Positions 11,966-23,689 of a DNA stretch of 64,000 nt are shown one piece after another. Below the pieces are notes generated by a model, which was not told where the DNA came from, did not search any database, and worked only from the letters and a program-made list of their open reading frames with translations. The DNA comes from Aselliscus stoliczkanus (Eukaryota; Chordata; Mammalia; Chiroptera; Hipposideridae), in assembly GCA_033961575.1 (NCBI GenBank), contig CM066735.1:90527449-90591448 (forward strand), read 5' to 3'. Within the stretch, counting starts at the first letter, position 1, and each line of letters opens with the position of its first letter. The translations under genes and the position numbers were made by a program.

Positions 11966-14900
11966 AAAGCAATATTCAAGACCCTATCGGATGGCTTTTG
12001 GTTTTCTTTAATGATTGCAAATTAAAATTATTTTGGTTTGAGGAATTTTGTTGAGAATTTAAAGAACGAAAGTACAACCACATTTTTCAATTCCAGCTGT
12101 ACTCATAGATACAAACCTAACGGTGGTAAAACTTCCACTGTTAGATGCCTCCCACCTCTTACCATTCCTCTTTTATTCAGAATCATAAAAGAGTAAGACC
12201 CCTAGCACATTGGTCTCAAAGGACAGCTCTCTGTACTCTGCCTAAATTCAGACAGCTGTTGTGTTATAATTTTACTTTATACATCCCCTTGTTATTAATT
12301 CTATTTTAATAGAACTGTTTCTGTTTTCAGCATGTTAGAGTATTCTTTGACAGCATGAGCTATAAAAAAGGAAAAACTCATCATTGTTATTTTCCTTACA
12401 AATTAAAATATTCTATATCAAAATACATTCCAGAATGCTGTCAATATCTACATATCTAGACTTGTAAACTTATTGAGCTATCATACTCTAGGCCAGGTTA
12501 TTAACAAAGATAAATGAAGAAAAAGACTTAAGAGCATCGTATTAAAATAGCCAGAATGAGATATATATTGTTCTTCATAATTAAAGAACATTCTTCATTA
12601 CTACTTCTTCACAATTATCCTTTTTCCGCATTACTAAGAAAATGTTTCTTAAGGAATCAATCCAAAGGAGAAGCATAGGTCCATTAGCAGCACTGCCCAG
12701 GCATTAGAAGAGGTGGGCCCTATAAAGAACATGGATATTGGCCATCAGATAGACTTCAGAAGTTGCTTCCTCTAAAAGTGCTAAAAAGCAGGTCTTAGAA
12801 ATGGCATAAAAAGGAGAGAGAAGGGAATAAGAGTTTAGAAATGTAGCTGTTAGAAATAAGCCAGCCATAAATTACTTCCTTTTGTTTTGTTTTGTTTTGT
12901 TTAACCTTACATCTTCAGAATCTAGCATGGTGTTTATAATTATGTAAGGAGATTTAACATTTATTTGTTTAATCAATGAATGACGACCAGCATTTTGTTG
13001 CTTTTTTGCCTAAAGTCATATTTCAACAGCAGAATAAAACTGCTCTCCTTTGCTCTTTTGTGATAGTTCCAAACCATCATATTATAAACTACAGTGCAGG
13101 ACATTCTTCCCCCTAAAATGCATTTCTACTGAAGATCATCTGTCACATTTCTGCTTACTCTCAGAGCATGGTGAGATCTTCCTATAATTTATCCAGAATA
13201 GCTGGTGTAATGTGCAAACGCAGAGATTTCACTATGCACTCTAACTTCCAAATCATTTATTAAAATATTAAGTAAGGCTAGTACCTGGGTTCATCTCTTA
13301 GGGTAGTCCATTTGTAACCTATTGTCTTCCCTCTGTTTTCCCTTGAAATATTTGAAAATACCTTCTATTTATAAATGTTTGCTAACTAAGTTCTTATTTT
13401 CAAAGGATTGCATAAATCTGGCAGGACAGTAGCTGGAAAATATTCATACTGTTTTTATAGCATGTCTGTCCTAAAACGATTTTTCTAAACAAAACAGGCA
13501 TTTCAATGTATACAGTAATGTAATCATGATCAAGACACTAATAGTGATTATTTCTGGCTGGTAAGATTCTTTTTTCTGTTTTAAGGTTCACTCTATCTGA
13601 GTACGTAGCTGGTTTTTAAAACCAACCCAATTTCTAGGAATTACTAATACAAAATTAGGAGGATTTGTAATACCAGATTATTTAGAATCACTACATGTGG
13701 TGTACAAATCCAAAGAAGAGAATCTCTAAAGAAGTGAAATGTTCCTACAATTGGACGGAATCTGAGTGAGAACTTGGGGTGCTGAGAATGTGAATTAACC
13801 CCAAGTATCTATCTGCAGAGGGACAGGTAGACCTTACTTGGCTGTCTAAAAGACCTGGAAAAGCATGAGACGATAGTGAGATAACACTTTTTGCTGAGAA
13901 AGAAACTTGGCTCTGAGAAACCAGAAACACAAAACAAGGACTTCAAGAAACTGAGTTTAAATTAAAAAATGGTTAAGATTACAGAAAGAAAGGAAACAAT
14001 CACTTAGCTGAAGGAACAATTCTTTAAAATTGAAAAAGGAACTTCAAGTACAACAAGATTTCAAGAGTTAGGGACCATCAGCTGCCCTCAGATCTTTTCA
14101 TCTTTATATTTGATAATGCACTGAAAGCTGTTAAGGCGTAGTTACTTCTTAGATGGGTCATGCTTTGGTATCAGTACGGATTGCACTTTTGGTATGTAAT
14201 GGGTGGATCATAGTTTTGATACGAAAAGCATTTGATCTTTCAAATCCTGACCACTAAGACCAGGGATAATGTAAGGAATAAGTTAGCCACTTCATTTATG
14301 ACACTGTATACACAATGGAAATATTGACAATCACTATCGACACTGACTCTTCTTTATCCACTGACTTCCAAGAGCATAAACCCACTTGAACCTCACCATG
14401 AGGTGAGTTTTGCTTTTGAAAATTGTTTTTCTATTCTCAATAAAGATGAACTTTGACTTAAAGTGCTCTGTTCAAAAACATTGTTAGCCCCTCGGGTCTC
14501 TCTTTTCCCTGTTAGACTCCACCATAAAGCAATCCTTTTGTACAAAATTGGTTTGTACAAAAGGATCTGGTTTGGGAATGCATCTACAGTACAGGAAACA
14601 AAGTAACCCTCAGATGTGTTTGTTACTTTTGCTGCAGAAAGCAGTAAATTTTATCTTATTCTCTGCAGGCTGGCATTAGCATGTATTAAAAACATGCAAA
14701 ATTTCTAACGCTGACTCACACCAACTCATTTGAATGCATACCAAAATAAGCGTAAGGGAAATAGCTTTAAGTAATAAATTTTAACAAGATTAGAACGCTG
14801 AGGCGGAAAAAGTAGATTGATGAGTCTATATCATGATACACAGATCACTGATGGGTAAGGGTATTTCTTAGCATGTGTTCAGGGATTAAGTGGTTCTTGG

Positions 14901-15774
14901 GTATAGGTACTTTCAAAGCCACAGGTTCCTTTTCATATTTCTGTGCTCTAGCCATACATCTTCAACAATTATCAGATCTATTGCAGACACTCAAATGTTT
15001 AAGACCTGATAAATAAGCAGGTGTCACATAGAGCTTTCAACCCAACACAACCCTAAGCAAAGACAAAAATAAGGGTCACTGCCTCCCAGTGCCATGTAGG
15101 AGCCACATGGGCTGCAGGATTGCCTCATATAAAGACAGGTCTACTATATGCATTTTATTATTATTATTATCCTTTTAGGGATAATGGAGTACATACTTAC
15201 TCAGGGACTCAGAACTGAAGAACTCAGAACAAGTAATTCCTATATAATGATAAATAAATTTAATGATAAGTAAGCTCCTTCATGAAAATTTCCATGTTTT
15301 ATTTTTTTTTTTCTATACAGATCCGAGAGTCTTAGTTAAATATCATTGACATTGGAGGAAGTATTTGATTTGGTACTATCAGGATAAAAATGATTCTGCA
15401 AGAAAAGTGACTTGAGGGTGACTGGTTAGAGTAACAACATTGCTAGATCAATCCACCCTGCTGAGGTTGTAATAAGAATAGGAACAGAATTCATCTTTCT
15501 CATCTTTAAAAGAGTCTTGTGTACACTCTGTAAATAAATGAAATCAACCTTTGATGACTCTTGTTTGGAAGTTCTGCTAAATTATGGCAAGGAAATGTCA
15601 AGACTGGCCTTTTTAGTTAATTTATTAAGTCAAGCACATTTGGTTTGAGACCATGATAGTGATGGAAGTATCATATTAAGCCTCATTTGGGTAATTTATT
15701 CAGATCCAATGATACAACTATTTAAACACATAATTTGTTCTTTTGACAGTCTAGAAAAAGCACTCTGTATATTT
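11966..15774. other. Mostly unique DNA
   Basis: No gene or confident repeat in about 3.8 kb. It contains a (TTTTG)n tract at 12881-12902, a perfect hairpin at 14532-14566 (separate entry) and a (TTA)n tract near 15156-15171. The stretch at 14600-14760 has the look of conserved noncoding sequence. Confidence 0.45.
14532..14566. repeat. Perfect 15-bp inverted repeat, 5-base loop
   Basis: The left arm ATCCTTTTGTACAAA (14532-14546) and right arm TTTGTACAAAAGGAT (14552-14566) are exact reverse complements around ATTGG. Each arm contains the palindrome TTGTACAA. No T-run terminator or transposon end is visible beside it. Confidence 0.9.
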
Positions 15775-16135
15775 ACTTACTCTTGCCCTGTTGTCTTCTC
15801 CATCCTGATATATTTAAAAGCAAACTCCTCATTCTTACCACAAAAATAGCTCTTAATCTTCCTCTCTTTCTTTGGCAACCCCATTTTCCCAATCAGGCTC
15901 AAATGCTTTGAAGCCATCACTAAGTCATCTTTCTTGTTTAATAGCTATATCTTAAGTCATCAAGTCCTGGTGACTTGCTCATATTTCCAGTCATATTTAG
16001 CACTGTCCACACCTAATTGTTCCATTTTTTTCAATTCAGATATATTTGTGGATCAGTATTATCTCTCTAGTTAAACCTGTATTTGAGGGCAAGGACTTTG
16101 TCATTTGTAGTCAAAGCACCACAGAATTAGCAAGT
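15775..16135 (+). repeat. L2 3' region, sense, degraded
   Basis: A pyrimidine-rich stretch (TCTTGCCCTGTTGTCTTC, CTTAATCTTCCTCTC) ends in TTTGAGGGCAAGGACTTTGT CATTTGTAGTC, the pattern of the L2 3' end (GAGGGCAGGGACTTTGTC). The 5' boundary is uncertain. Confidence 0.6.
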
Positions 16136-16261
16136 AGCAGAGAATTAATTAGCTGTGAAACAATGCTTTGATTCCCACCGTTTAGGGTAACCCAAAAATA
16201 GGCTTCAATTTCATATACTCTTCATTGCAATCTGCTCAATATTACTATCTTCCCCTCCATC

Positions 16262-16422
16262 TAATTTCTTTTTTAAATTTACTTTTAATTTACAGTTGAC
16301 ATACAATATTATATTTTCAAGTTTCAAGTGCACAATATAGTCATTAGACATTTATATAACTTACAAAGTGTTCACCCTCAATAAGTCTGCTATCCATCTG
16401 ACACCATATTTTGTCTAATTTC
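16262..16422 (-). repeat. L1 3'-UTR fragment, antisense
   Basis: TTTACAGTTGACATACAATA, AAGTGCACAATATAGTCATT and AGACATTTATATAACTTACA are the reverse complement of an L1 3' end widespread in laurasiatherian mammals. It is truncated after CCATCTGACACCATA. Confidence 0.85.
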
Positions 16423-17272
16423 TAATACACAAATATCCTACTGCTTTTGCCTCATTCTCTTTGTTCAAAGACTCAACATTATTGGTACCCTATAGTACAT
16501 GAAAATGCCAAGACATACCTATTGATTGATAATCTGCTGCATTCCCAAAAGTGGAGGAGGTTTTCAAAACTATGTAACATCATAAAATTTCTTTTAAAAG
16601 GAGATATCTAAAATCTAAAACAAACGTGGCAAAATATTAACAATCTATCAATTTTGTTATGGGTAAGTGGAGTCTGTCATGTTTTCTATGCTCTTAAATG
16701 GTTACTAGTGTTTTACAATTAAAAATAAATGAGAAACAAGTAAGTATGATATAGTCTCATATTTGGTAAATATTTGAATGCCTTATATATTCCAGGCAGA
16801 GTGTAAGTTTGTAGGCATATAATTTTTGTTTCACTAATTAATGCATATCAGAGCGTTAGGGGGAAAATGGTGAGAAAGACAAGATCAGACCTTTGTTACT
16901 ATGTACTCATTTGTGCCAAGAGGGTATTGGGAGAAGGGAGTGGGGGACAGTGATGTTGTTCAATCAGGAACTGGTGAAAAGGGGTTCCACATTCTGTAGA
17001 GCATTTAAAAATGATTTTTAAATATTCTGAATAAAAGTATGCCTGTATTATGTCTGTGCTTCAGCAATTTTCAGCAATTTCAGCGATCACATACTTCTTG
17101 CCAGTGAAACCAAATGCTGTCACCATTCCCTTTCCTTAGGCTATTCAATTAAATGCCATGATTGTTTGTTTTTTGTTTTTTTAAAGGCTTGGAAAGCCAT
17201 ATCTGAGTCACAGAAATCAAGGAGTAATGTGCACCACCAGGTATTTTCACAGGTAGTGTCACCATCATCAGC
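16423..17272. other. Unique DNA
   Basis: No gene or repeat recognised. A local duplication of TTCAGCAATTT occurs at about 17062-17082. Confidence 0.45.
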
Positions 17273-17465
17273 ATTTTGCATGTGCCAGGCACTCTCCTAA
17301 GTGGTTCACAGCTATTAACTCCTTTATTCTTCATTTCATTCCTGAAGGGTAAGGATGTTACTCTGTAAGAAGTTAAGACACTGGCCTAAATCACAACCAG
17401 CAATTAAAACCAGATTTTGAACCCAGACCCTGAAGATCATGTCCTATAAAGCATCATGCTATGCT
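17273..17465 (-). repeat. MIR SINE, antisense
   Basis: TGTGCCAGGCACTCTCCTAA, GGTAAGGATGTTACTCTG, AAGAAGTTAAGACACTGGCC, AAATCACAACCAGCAATTAA and GATTTTGAACCCAGACCCTG follow the antisense MIR order. Confidence 0.85.
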
Positions 17466-17576
17466 CCTCCCAAAATACAAGATTAGGACTACAATGACAT
17501 ATTTAAAGGCATTAGTATAATATCCTTGACAGCACATGGCTATGTCGCTTTATATATTGACTGAGCAAAAATATTT

Positions 17577-17786
17577 CGAGTTGTGCTGCCTAATACGGTA
17601 GCCATGAGTCACATGTATCTCAAATAAAAATGAATTTAAACTAAACAAAAAGTCTGCTTCCTTACTCACACTCGCCACAGTGTCTGGTGTTCATTAGCCA
17701 TATATGGCCAGTGGCTAGAGCATTAGACAATGCAGATATAAAACATTTCCATTATCACTGAAAGTTCTATTAGATTGCCCTGTTCT
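17577..17786. mobile_element. hAT (Charlie-type) non-autonomous element
   Basis: It starts near GTGCTGCCTAATACGGTAGC CATGAGTCAC and ends GAAAGTTCTATTAGATTGCC CTG, with GCCAGTGGCTAGAGCATTAG ACAATGCAGATATAAAACAT between. This is the familiar mammalian element with GCTGTCCAATA and TATTGGACAGC ends. Family-level name left open. Confidence 0.75.
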
Positions 17787-18209
17787 GGAGTCTAAGGCTT
17801 CCTCAACCATGGTTCCTCACCGAGTCAAAGAATATAGACATTCACGTAAATGACTATTTTCATAGTTTCCTCAAAGATGGAACCTGGTTACTACCATTGG
17901 AGATGCAAGAGGTGCCTTAGGACATTGGGGATTACCTCCCTCTAGTACCTCCTGTTGAGAAGGGCAGATTCTACACCCCTCCAGGAATGGAATGCTTATG
18001 ACTAGAAGACTATTGTTACTGGAGTACAGACCTGATTGAGTCACCCCATTTTGCTCTTGAACAAGCCACACGGCCTCAATGGGCTTCAGTTATTATGTGA
18101 AATGTACAATTTGACCTTTTGATTTGTAAGATCTCATTTTGCTGAAATTTTTTTTAAATCTACAACCACAGAAACTACCCTACTCACCTATTCTCATTCC
18201 AAACTGACT
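17787..18209. other. No feature seen
   Basis: Unique DNA; the 66-codon minus-strand frame at 17871-18071 has no supporting features. Confidence 0.45.
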
Positions 18210-18221
18210 GTTAGTCCTTTT

Positions 18222-18341
18222 GGTCACCTTCTTTTTTTTTTTTTTTTGAGGGCAGTGTCACTGACCCTCATATGTGGGACCGAACCGGGGCCGCTGGCTT
18301 CCCAATCCAGCGCTTAAGCACCATGCCACTCAGCCGGCCCA
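18222..18341 (-). mobile_element. Short tRNA-derived SINE with perfect 12-bp duplication
   Basis: Reverse complement of the short SINE: a T17 tract, GAGGGCAGTGTCACTGACCC, the B-box GGGACCGAACC and CAGCCGGCCC at the head. The flanks share GTTAGTCCTTTT at 18210-18221 and 18342-18353, an exact target-site duplication. About ten extra bases (GGTCACCTTC) lie between the T tract and the left copy and probably belong to the tail. Confidence 0.93.
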
Positions 18342-18353
18342 GTTAGTCCTTTT

Positions 18354-19514
18354 AGAAAGATTAAATATTCACCACAATCTAGGAATAGGAATTTCTAGGT
18401 ATTCCCTCACCCTCTGCTGGTCTTTAAGTTTCTTAGCTATTAAACTCCAAGTCTGTTCAGTCCCATTTATTTACTGAAGCCATCCCAATAATTTCACATA
18501 ATTTGGCCAGCTTTCTTCAGAATTAAATAGCCTTTAAGTCAATTCTTATACCTTGCCCTAAGCAAAAGACCTCAAGGTTAGTGATAAGTCTACTAGGGTT
18601 TAATCTTGATACCTTTGCCCAATATTTCAAAAAGCAAATTGTCAGAGCTGAGACTTTGCCTCTACATGCTACAGATTCTAAATAGAAAAAAAGAAGAAAA
18701 AAGGAATGCCTATATAAGGTTTTAAAATAATGATTCTATAATTATTGGTAGATCTCAATGGATTTAGTACATCACTAATTATACTGCATTACTGTCAAAT
18801 GAATTCTTTTAGCATGATTAATGTTATTATGCCAAATCCCAAATTAATTCACAATGAGTATCTTAAAGTCTCAGCAATGCTTTAAAAGGATGAAAAAAAA
18901 AGATGACAAATTAAGCTGGGCCATTATAGTGAAATAGGGAGAGGTTTGCTATCTTAGCACTTCAAATATATTGCTAGAATTAACCTATATATTTATGAAG
19001 CACCCTTCTGATCTTAGTTCAGTTTTGCAGTAGATTTCCCATTTGGGAAAATAATGTGCTGAATGAATAGCTCAAATACCCAGCCTTGACCTTTTACCCT
19101 TGTCTGAACATTTCTATTGTTTGTGTGTCTTTTGTTGTAACCTGCCATAAGTCATCATTTTGGAAGTCGGCAGGATATAAAGAATCTAAGAACAAAGAAA
19201 AAGTATCGACTCTTTGTCAGTTAAATTTTTATTTATAATTACTCAAATTATTTTTCTGATACATTTAGTCTTCTCCAGTTGTCCCAGGATTTCATTATCC
19301 CTGGCCAAGTTGACCATGGAGACTCTGTGGGTTTTATACTGAGACACCCTCCTCCACACCCCATTTCGAAGGAGATTCTCAGCAGGGCTGTAAGCAGCCA
19401 GCTGTAGCAATGGGCATTTATTCTTTCCATTCTGAATGGAAGGCTCTGTATTTCAGATTCAAATTTCACCTACCTTCTATGTATCTTTGCACCATCCAAG
19501 AGACACCCTAACAT
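18354..19514. other. Unique AT-rich DNA
   Basis: No gene or repeat recognised. A 73-codon minus-strand frame at 19248-19469 lies in a slightly GC-richer patch and looks like chance. Confidence 0.45.
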
Positions 19515-19725
19515 AATGATTAAATTAGTAAATTTAGAGGTAGACTCCTTGTTTGTATATCCTGTGTCTCCCAAACTGTGTGTGACTTTGAACAAAATAT
19601 TTCTATCAAACTCAGATTCCTCATCTGTGAAATGGGGATACTGAATACCTAAGGCCTAGGTTTATTTTAAGGATTGAATGATTTAACGATGCTTGGCACA
19701 CACCGAGAAAAGTGTAAGTGCACAA
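19515..19725 (+). repeat. MIR SINE, sense
   Basis: GTGTGACTTTGAACAAAATA, CAGATTCCTCATCTGTGAAA, TGGGGATACTGAATACCTAA, TAAGGATTGAATGATTTAAC and GCTTGGCACACACCGAGAAA keep the MIR order over about 210 bp. Confidence 0.88.
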
Positions 19726-19999
19726 TACAGGTTAGCTTCCACTATAATCTGTTCCCTGCAGATGAAGGATACAGTCAGCAGCAAAAACCCAATATTGCCA
19801 ACATTATCATCATCTCCCCTAATGCAGAGTCCTGTGTGCTAGGCATGTTAAGCACATAGCAACTATTTCATTTAATCATATGCATCTTCATTTCCCAGGC
19901 CTTCACAGATGGTGGTGGCAAAACCAAGATGTCTCAGTTGTTGAACTCTAGAGCCTATGTTCTTAATATTTGACACAGATTTATATATATGACACTCTC

Positions 20000-20150
20000 C
20001 TGTAATGAGGAAGGTGGTGGTATTCTCATTTTACAAGAGGATATGGCACCTTAGCAAAATTAATTTGCTTTAGCTCATAGGATCATAGCATAGAACTAGA
20101 GATTCAACTGCAACTCCTGACCCCAGAGGTACACACCACCCAATGGGACT
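20000..20150 (-). repeat. MIR fragment, antisense
   Basis: TATTCTCATTTTACAAGAGG, ATATGGCACCTTAGCAAAAT, TTTGCTTTAGCTCATAGGAT and AGAACTAGAGATTCAACTGC approximate the antisense MIR core; both ends are lost. Confidence 0.6.
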
Positions 20151-21061
20151 GCCTGCTGAGACCTAGTAGGAAAGAAGCAACGTTGGGCAGGGAACAGATG
20201 GCTGCATGGAATTTGAAATCGCTAGGTCAGCAAATGCATGAATCAATACCAGGATCAGAGCATCTGAAATGTATCTTTTCTTAGAATTGTTGCATCATCC
20301 AAGAATCGCTGCCTTGGGTCACTAATAGCCGAGTTATTCTACACCAATTAATTCTGCTCCTGCTATATTTACTTCTTGGTCTAGGTTCAGAAACATTTCA
20401 GTCTCAGCATCAGGAAAAGGCAGTTAGTTAACCCAAAACTCAAACACTCACATCCCATTCCTAAACTCTTTTCAAAAATATCTGTGGTAGTGTATCTTAG
20501 ATCATATGGGTAGAATGCAAGGATAAAATGGGGAGATGGTGGTTGGCACCTTTGAAGACAAGAGAACTAGTGTAGCTCCCTGGGGAACAAAGATATAATC
20601 TGCATTAGACTACCTGGGAGGGAAGTGCAGACGGAATGAGGGCTTTGAAAGAGAGAGCTACAGGGAACACCTCAATGATTGAGTGCCAGGAAAAGGAACA
20701 GAGAGGAACAAAGATTGAACTGAAGAGCAAGGTAGGAAACTCATGGTAAACACAGGCACATAGTCACCAGGACGAGAGGTGGCTGTGTTGGTGCACGGTC
20801 ACAGAAATGCTGGGTACATACAGGACTGCTGAATTTTCATCCAGCCAAAGACAAAATGTGCTCCAGAGCCTGGAGCTGGGCTGAACTTATGCAAAGTTAG
20901 AAGAGGGGAGAGTGGTGTAGACTTCCAGGAACTCCTAGCTTCAGGGAAAAGAGGGATGCAGAGAAGTCCATTACACTGGTAAAGTCAGCATTTTTATCAT
21001 TGGCTTTTTATTGGCTCTAGAATAAAAGTATGTAGCAGAGTGCCAGGTACACAACAGGAGA
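20151..21061. other. Unidentified, moderately purine-rich DNA
   Basis: No gene is visible. 20500-20960 is rich in GGGAGATGG, AGGAACAGAGAGGAAC and similar purine motifs and may be an old unrecognised repeat. The last 60 bases (GCAGAGTGCCAGGTACACAA) look like a scrap of L2/MIR 3' end. Confidence 0.35.
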
Positions 21062-21108
<47 letters not shown>

Positions 21109-21117
21109 ATATATATC
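21062..21117 (+). repeat. (ATCT)n microsatellite
   Basis: About eleven uninterrupted ATCT units followed by (AT)n. A run this long and pure is likely to vary in length between individuals. Confidence 0.97.
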
Positions 21118-21525
21118 GTCAAAAATATATATGTATTTTAAGAGATGTTATCTATGCTCAAACAGTAGTTCGCCGTAACCATAGTGTTTGGATGCTGATG
21201 ATAACCACTTTGAGCACCTCTTGTAATTGCAGAAGTCAAACATGACTTGTATTCATCTTTTGTTATTGGTAGATATTGAGTATTACAGTTAATACAGTTT
21301 TTTTCCTTTCTTAAAATGTGTATACTTTTTTTGGCACTATATATATTTATATATTTGGCACTATACATGTAATTGGAATGGAATAATGAACCTAAAGACA
21401 TAACGAATAAGTCTGACAGGCTCATGAGCTACATTGACAAATTGTTAGGACTACTCAGTGTTTAAAAAATTAGGAGTTATCTTCCAGCATTTCCTAATTG
21501 GGAGACTTCACAGAGCAACCTGGAC
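21118..21525. other. No feature seen
   Basis: Unique sequence with a local duplication, TTTGGCACTATATATATT and TTTGGCACTATACATG, at about 21330-21370. Confidence 0.45.
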
Positions 21526-22010
21526 TTACCATTTCTTTTCAACAAATGCTGGCAGCAGGTAGCTGGAGCTGAGTAGTAACCGCTCCCTATAGAACAGGCA
21601 GGCACTACCTTGACCTGTTTTCACCTCCTTGGGTTTTGTAGGCATCTGTGCTAGCAAGCCTTGACCTGAAGGCATGGCTATAATAGTGGGAATTATAGGC
21701 CACAGGAGGGACAGTAACGCTGTAGATGGTTTAACAGAGCTAATAATTCGGAGTGAAGGGGAATTTTGATTTGCCACTCAAATCCCATCACCTAAGCAGG
21801 ACTGGCTGTCTCACTCCGCTTCCTTTGGGGATGTGCTATAAATGCAGCACGCAATTAAATGAGAACTGCCAAAAGTGAGCAAGACTAATGGTGACTGGTA
21901 ACAGCTGAATGGGAGAAAGTTAGCTTTCTGAAGGAGTTTATTACCCACGGAGCTGAAGACAGAATGGAAATGGGTTGTGGCGTGACCGGAAATAGAACTC
22001 AACACAAAGT
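21526..22010 (-). other. Repeat-free, GC-richer block with splice-like motifs
   Basis: On the minus strand GAAATGGTAAGTCC (about 21524-21537) is a good splice-donor match (ATG|GTAAGT). A pyrimidine-rich CAGTCCTGCTTAG ends near 21796 and could be an acceptor. This would delimit a roughly 265-base exon. The two long frames here (21526-21777 and 21811-22005) resemble no protein I know. A noncoding-RNA exon is possible, chance is likelier. Confidence 0.2.
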
Positions 22011-23249
22011 ATTGGACAGAAAACAGAATTGGGAGTCAGGAAAGATGAGTTCCTGTCCAGTGCAGCTGCCAACATATGCTGTAGCCTTGCCCAAAATCAT
22101 ATCACCAACTTCTCTCCTTAGTTCTTTATCTAGAAAATGAGGGAATTGTAATAGACAATTTTAACCTCCAGTTTTAACTTAATTTCATAAGGTCACGGAA
22201 ACTAACAGCTGAAATCTAAAACGTTTGAGACCTGGAAAATCACAGGTAACAATGAGTATAGGAAAACATTACCATTTTTAATACAATATTTAGATGTGGT
22301 GATTCCAAGATTTCTAATTTTAAATCTGTGATTATCCTTCTTGAGAATATTGTAAGGCTATCCTGTTACATATTTAGGACATATTTGCTCCACAAATTAA
22401 TAGGAGCAATAAGACTTCTTTTGGATACTGACCTTAATTGAGGATGGAGATGGACTGTTTAAGGACTTCAGCATATTTTTTATTTGTATGTAAATGGTGC
22501 TGCTAATTGCCAAATTAAAAGAAGTCCCAGCAGGACCTCTTCATGAAAACACTTGGTTAACAGCTAGTTCACATTGTTAGCGTTCTTGAAAAGTAATAAA
22601 ATTGCATTTTATTTTCAAATAATCTTAAATTTAGTCTCTTCAGTTTGTGTGACTGGTATACTTTCAATGTCTGTAAACAGAAATTTAATCCTTACCCTCT
22701 CACCACACCCACCAACCCCCAACAGAGCTTCACAATACCCTGTTATTTTTCTTAGCTGAGGATTCTCTCTCAACTGGTGTCAACCAAAATTAAATTACAA
22801 AAAAATCGGTGTATGAGTGTCATCGTAAAATGACATCATACAACGTCATCATAAAATGAGCATTAAAACCCATCCATTTTACTTTGTAGGTGAAGACCTC
22901 AGACCCTCATTTAGCTAGTTTGGACTTTTCTTTTATACACAGTTATATGGAGGCTGATCACTGAGTCAAGTAGCACCACAGGAAGCTGCAAATGAGGAAG
23001 AATAGGAAGCCACTAGAGATAGCACTGAACAGTCTGATGAGAAGAAATTAAAGACACCATGGCCAAGAGGGAGATAGAATAAAATTAGAAGTCATATAAT
23101 GAACTAGAAATGTATGCCATCTTAGGCTTTTTCAGGAAAGTCTACAAAACCCAATACCAAATCTTAGGGGCAAATTCATTTACTCATGCTTAAGATCTCT
23201 GAGCCAAAAAGAAACAATGAACTTATGGCCGATTCCCCTACATCTTCAT
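22011..23249. other. Unique DNA
   Basis: No gene. A short direct repeat (GTCATCGTAAAATGA and GTCATCATAAAATGA) lies at 22819-22860. Nothing else is recognised. Confidence 0.45.
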
Positions 23250-23465
23250 TACCATCGTAATAACAGTTGATGTTTATTACGCTCTCAATGTGCCAAACAC
23301 TATGCTAAAGTACTGTTTATTTAATTCAATTTTTATAACACTAATATGAGGTAGATACTATTGTTATTCCTATTGTATAGAGGAGTAAAGTAAATCATAA
23401 AGAGGTTAACTTGTAGAAGTCACACAGTAAGGATGAAGGAAATCATATACCAGATTCCATTCTGA
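23250..23465 (-). repeat. MIR SINE, antisense
   Basis: ATGTGCCAAACACTATGCTA, ATATGAGGTAGATACTATTG, GTATAGAGGAGTAAAGTAAA, AAGAGGTTAACTTGTAGAAG and TCACACAGTAAGGATGAAGG follow antisense MIR. Confidence 0.85.
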
Positions 23466-23565
23466 TAACCACAAAATTCTACTATCATAGCATTTTGGAG
23501 GTAATCCAATAAGTTCCATCAATCTTTAAGTTTCATATGTTATTCTTAACAGCTTTGAGATAGTA

Positions 23566-23646
23566 TTGGGTTGTCGGAAAACACGTGATGTATTTTTTCT
23601 ATGTTTTTCATTGCAAAAATGCGTCATCACTTTTCCAACAACCCAG
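23566..23646. mobile_element. 81-bp palindromic mariner MITE (MADE1-like layout)
   Basis: The element starts TTGGGTTGTCGGAAAA and ends TTTTCCAACAACCC, flanked by TA at 23564-23565 and 23647-23648. It is almost nothing but two inverted terminal repeats: the left arm ending in TTTCATTGC meets its complement GCAAAAATGCGTCATCAC. The ends match those of the 1.26-kb mariner at 44247-45503, so it is probably an internally deleted relative. Size and layout parallel human MADE1 but the sequence differs. Confidence 0.85.
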
Positions 23647-23689
23647 TATCAAGCATTCTCCTGTCTAAAGGTACAATTCAGTGATCTTT

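Noticed and set aside
21062..21117. Regular ATCT repeats as a CRISPR-like array
   Set aside because: A simple 4-bp microsatellite in a mammalian genome, with no spacers.
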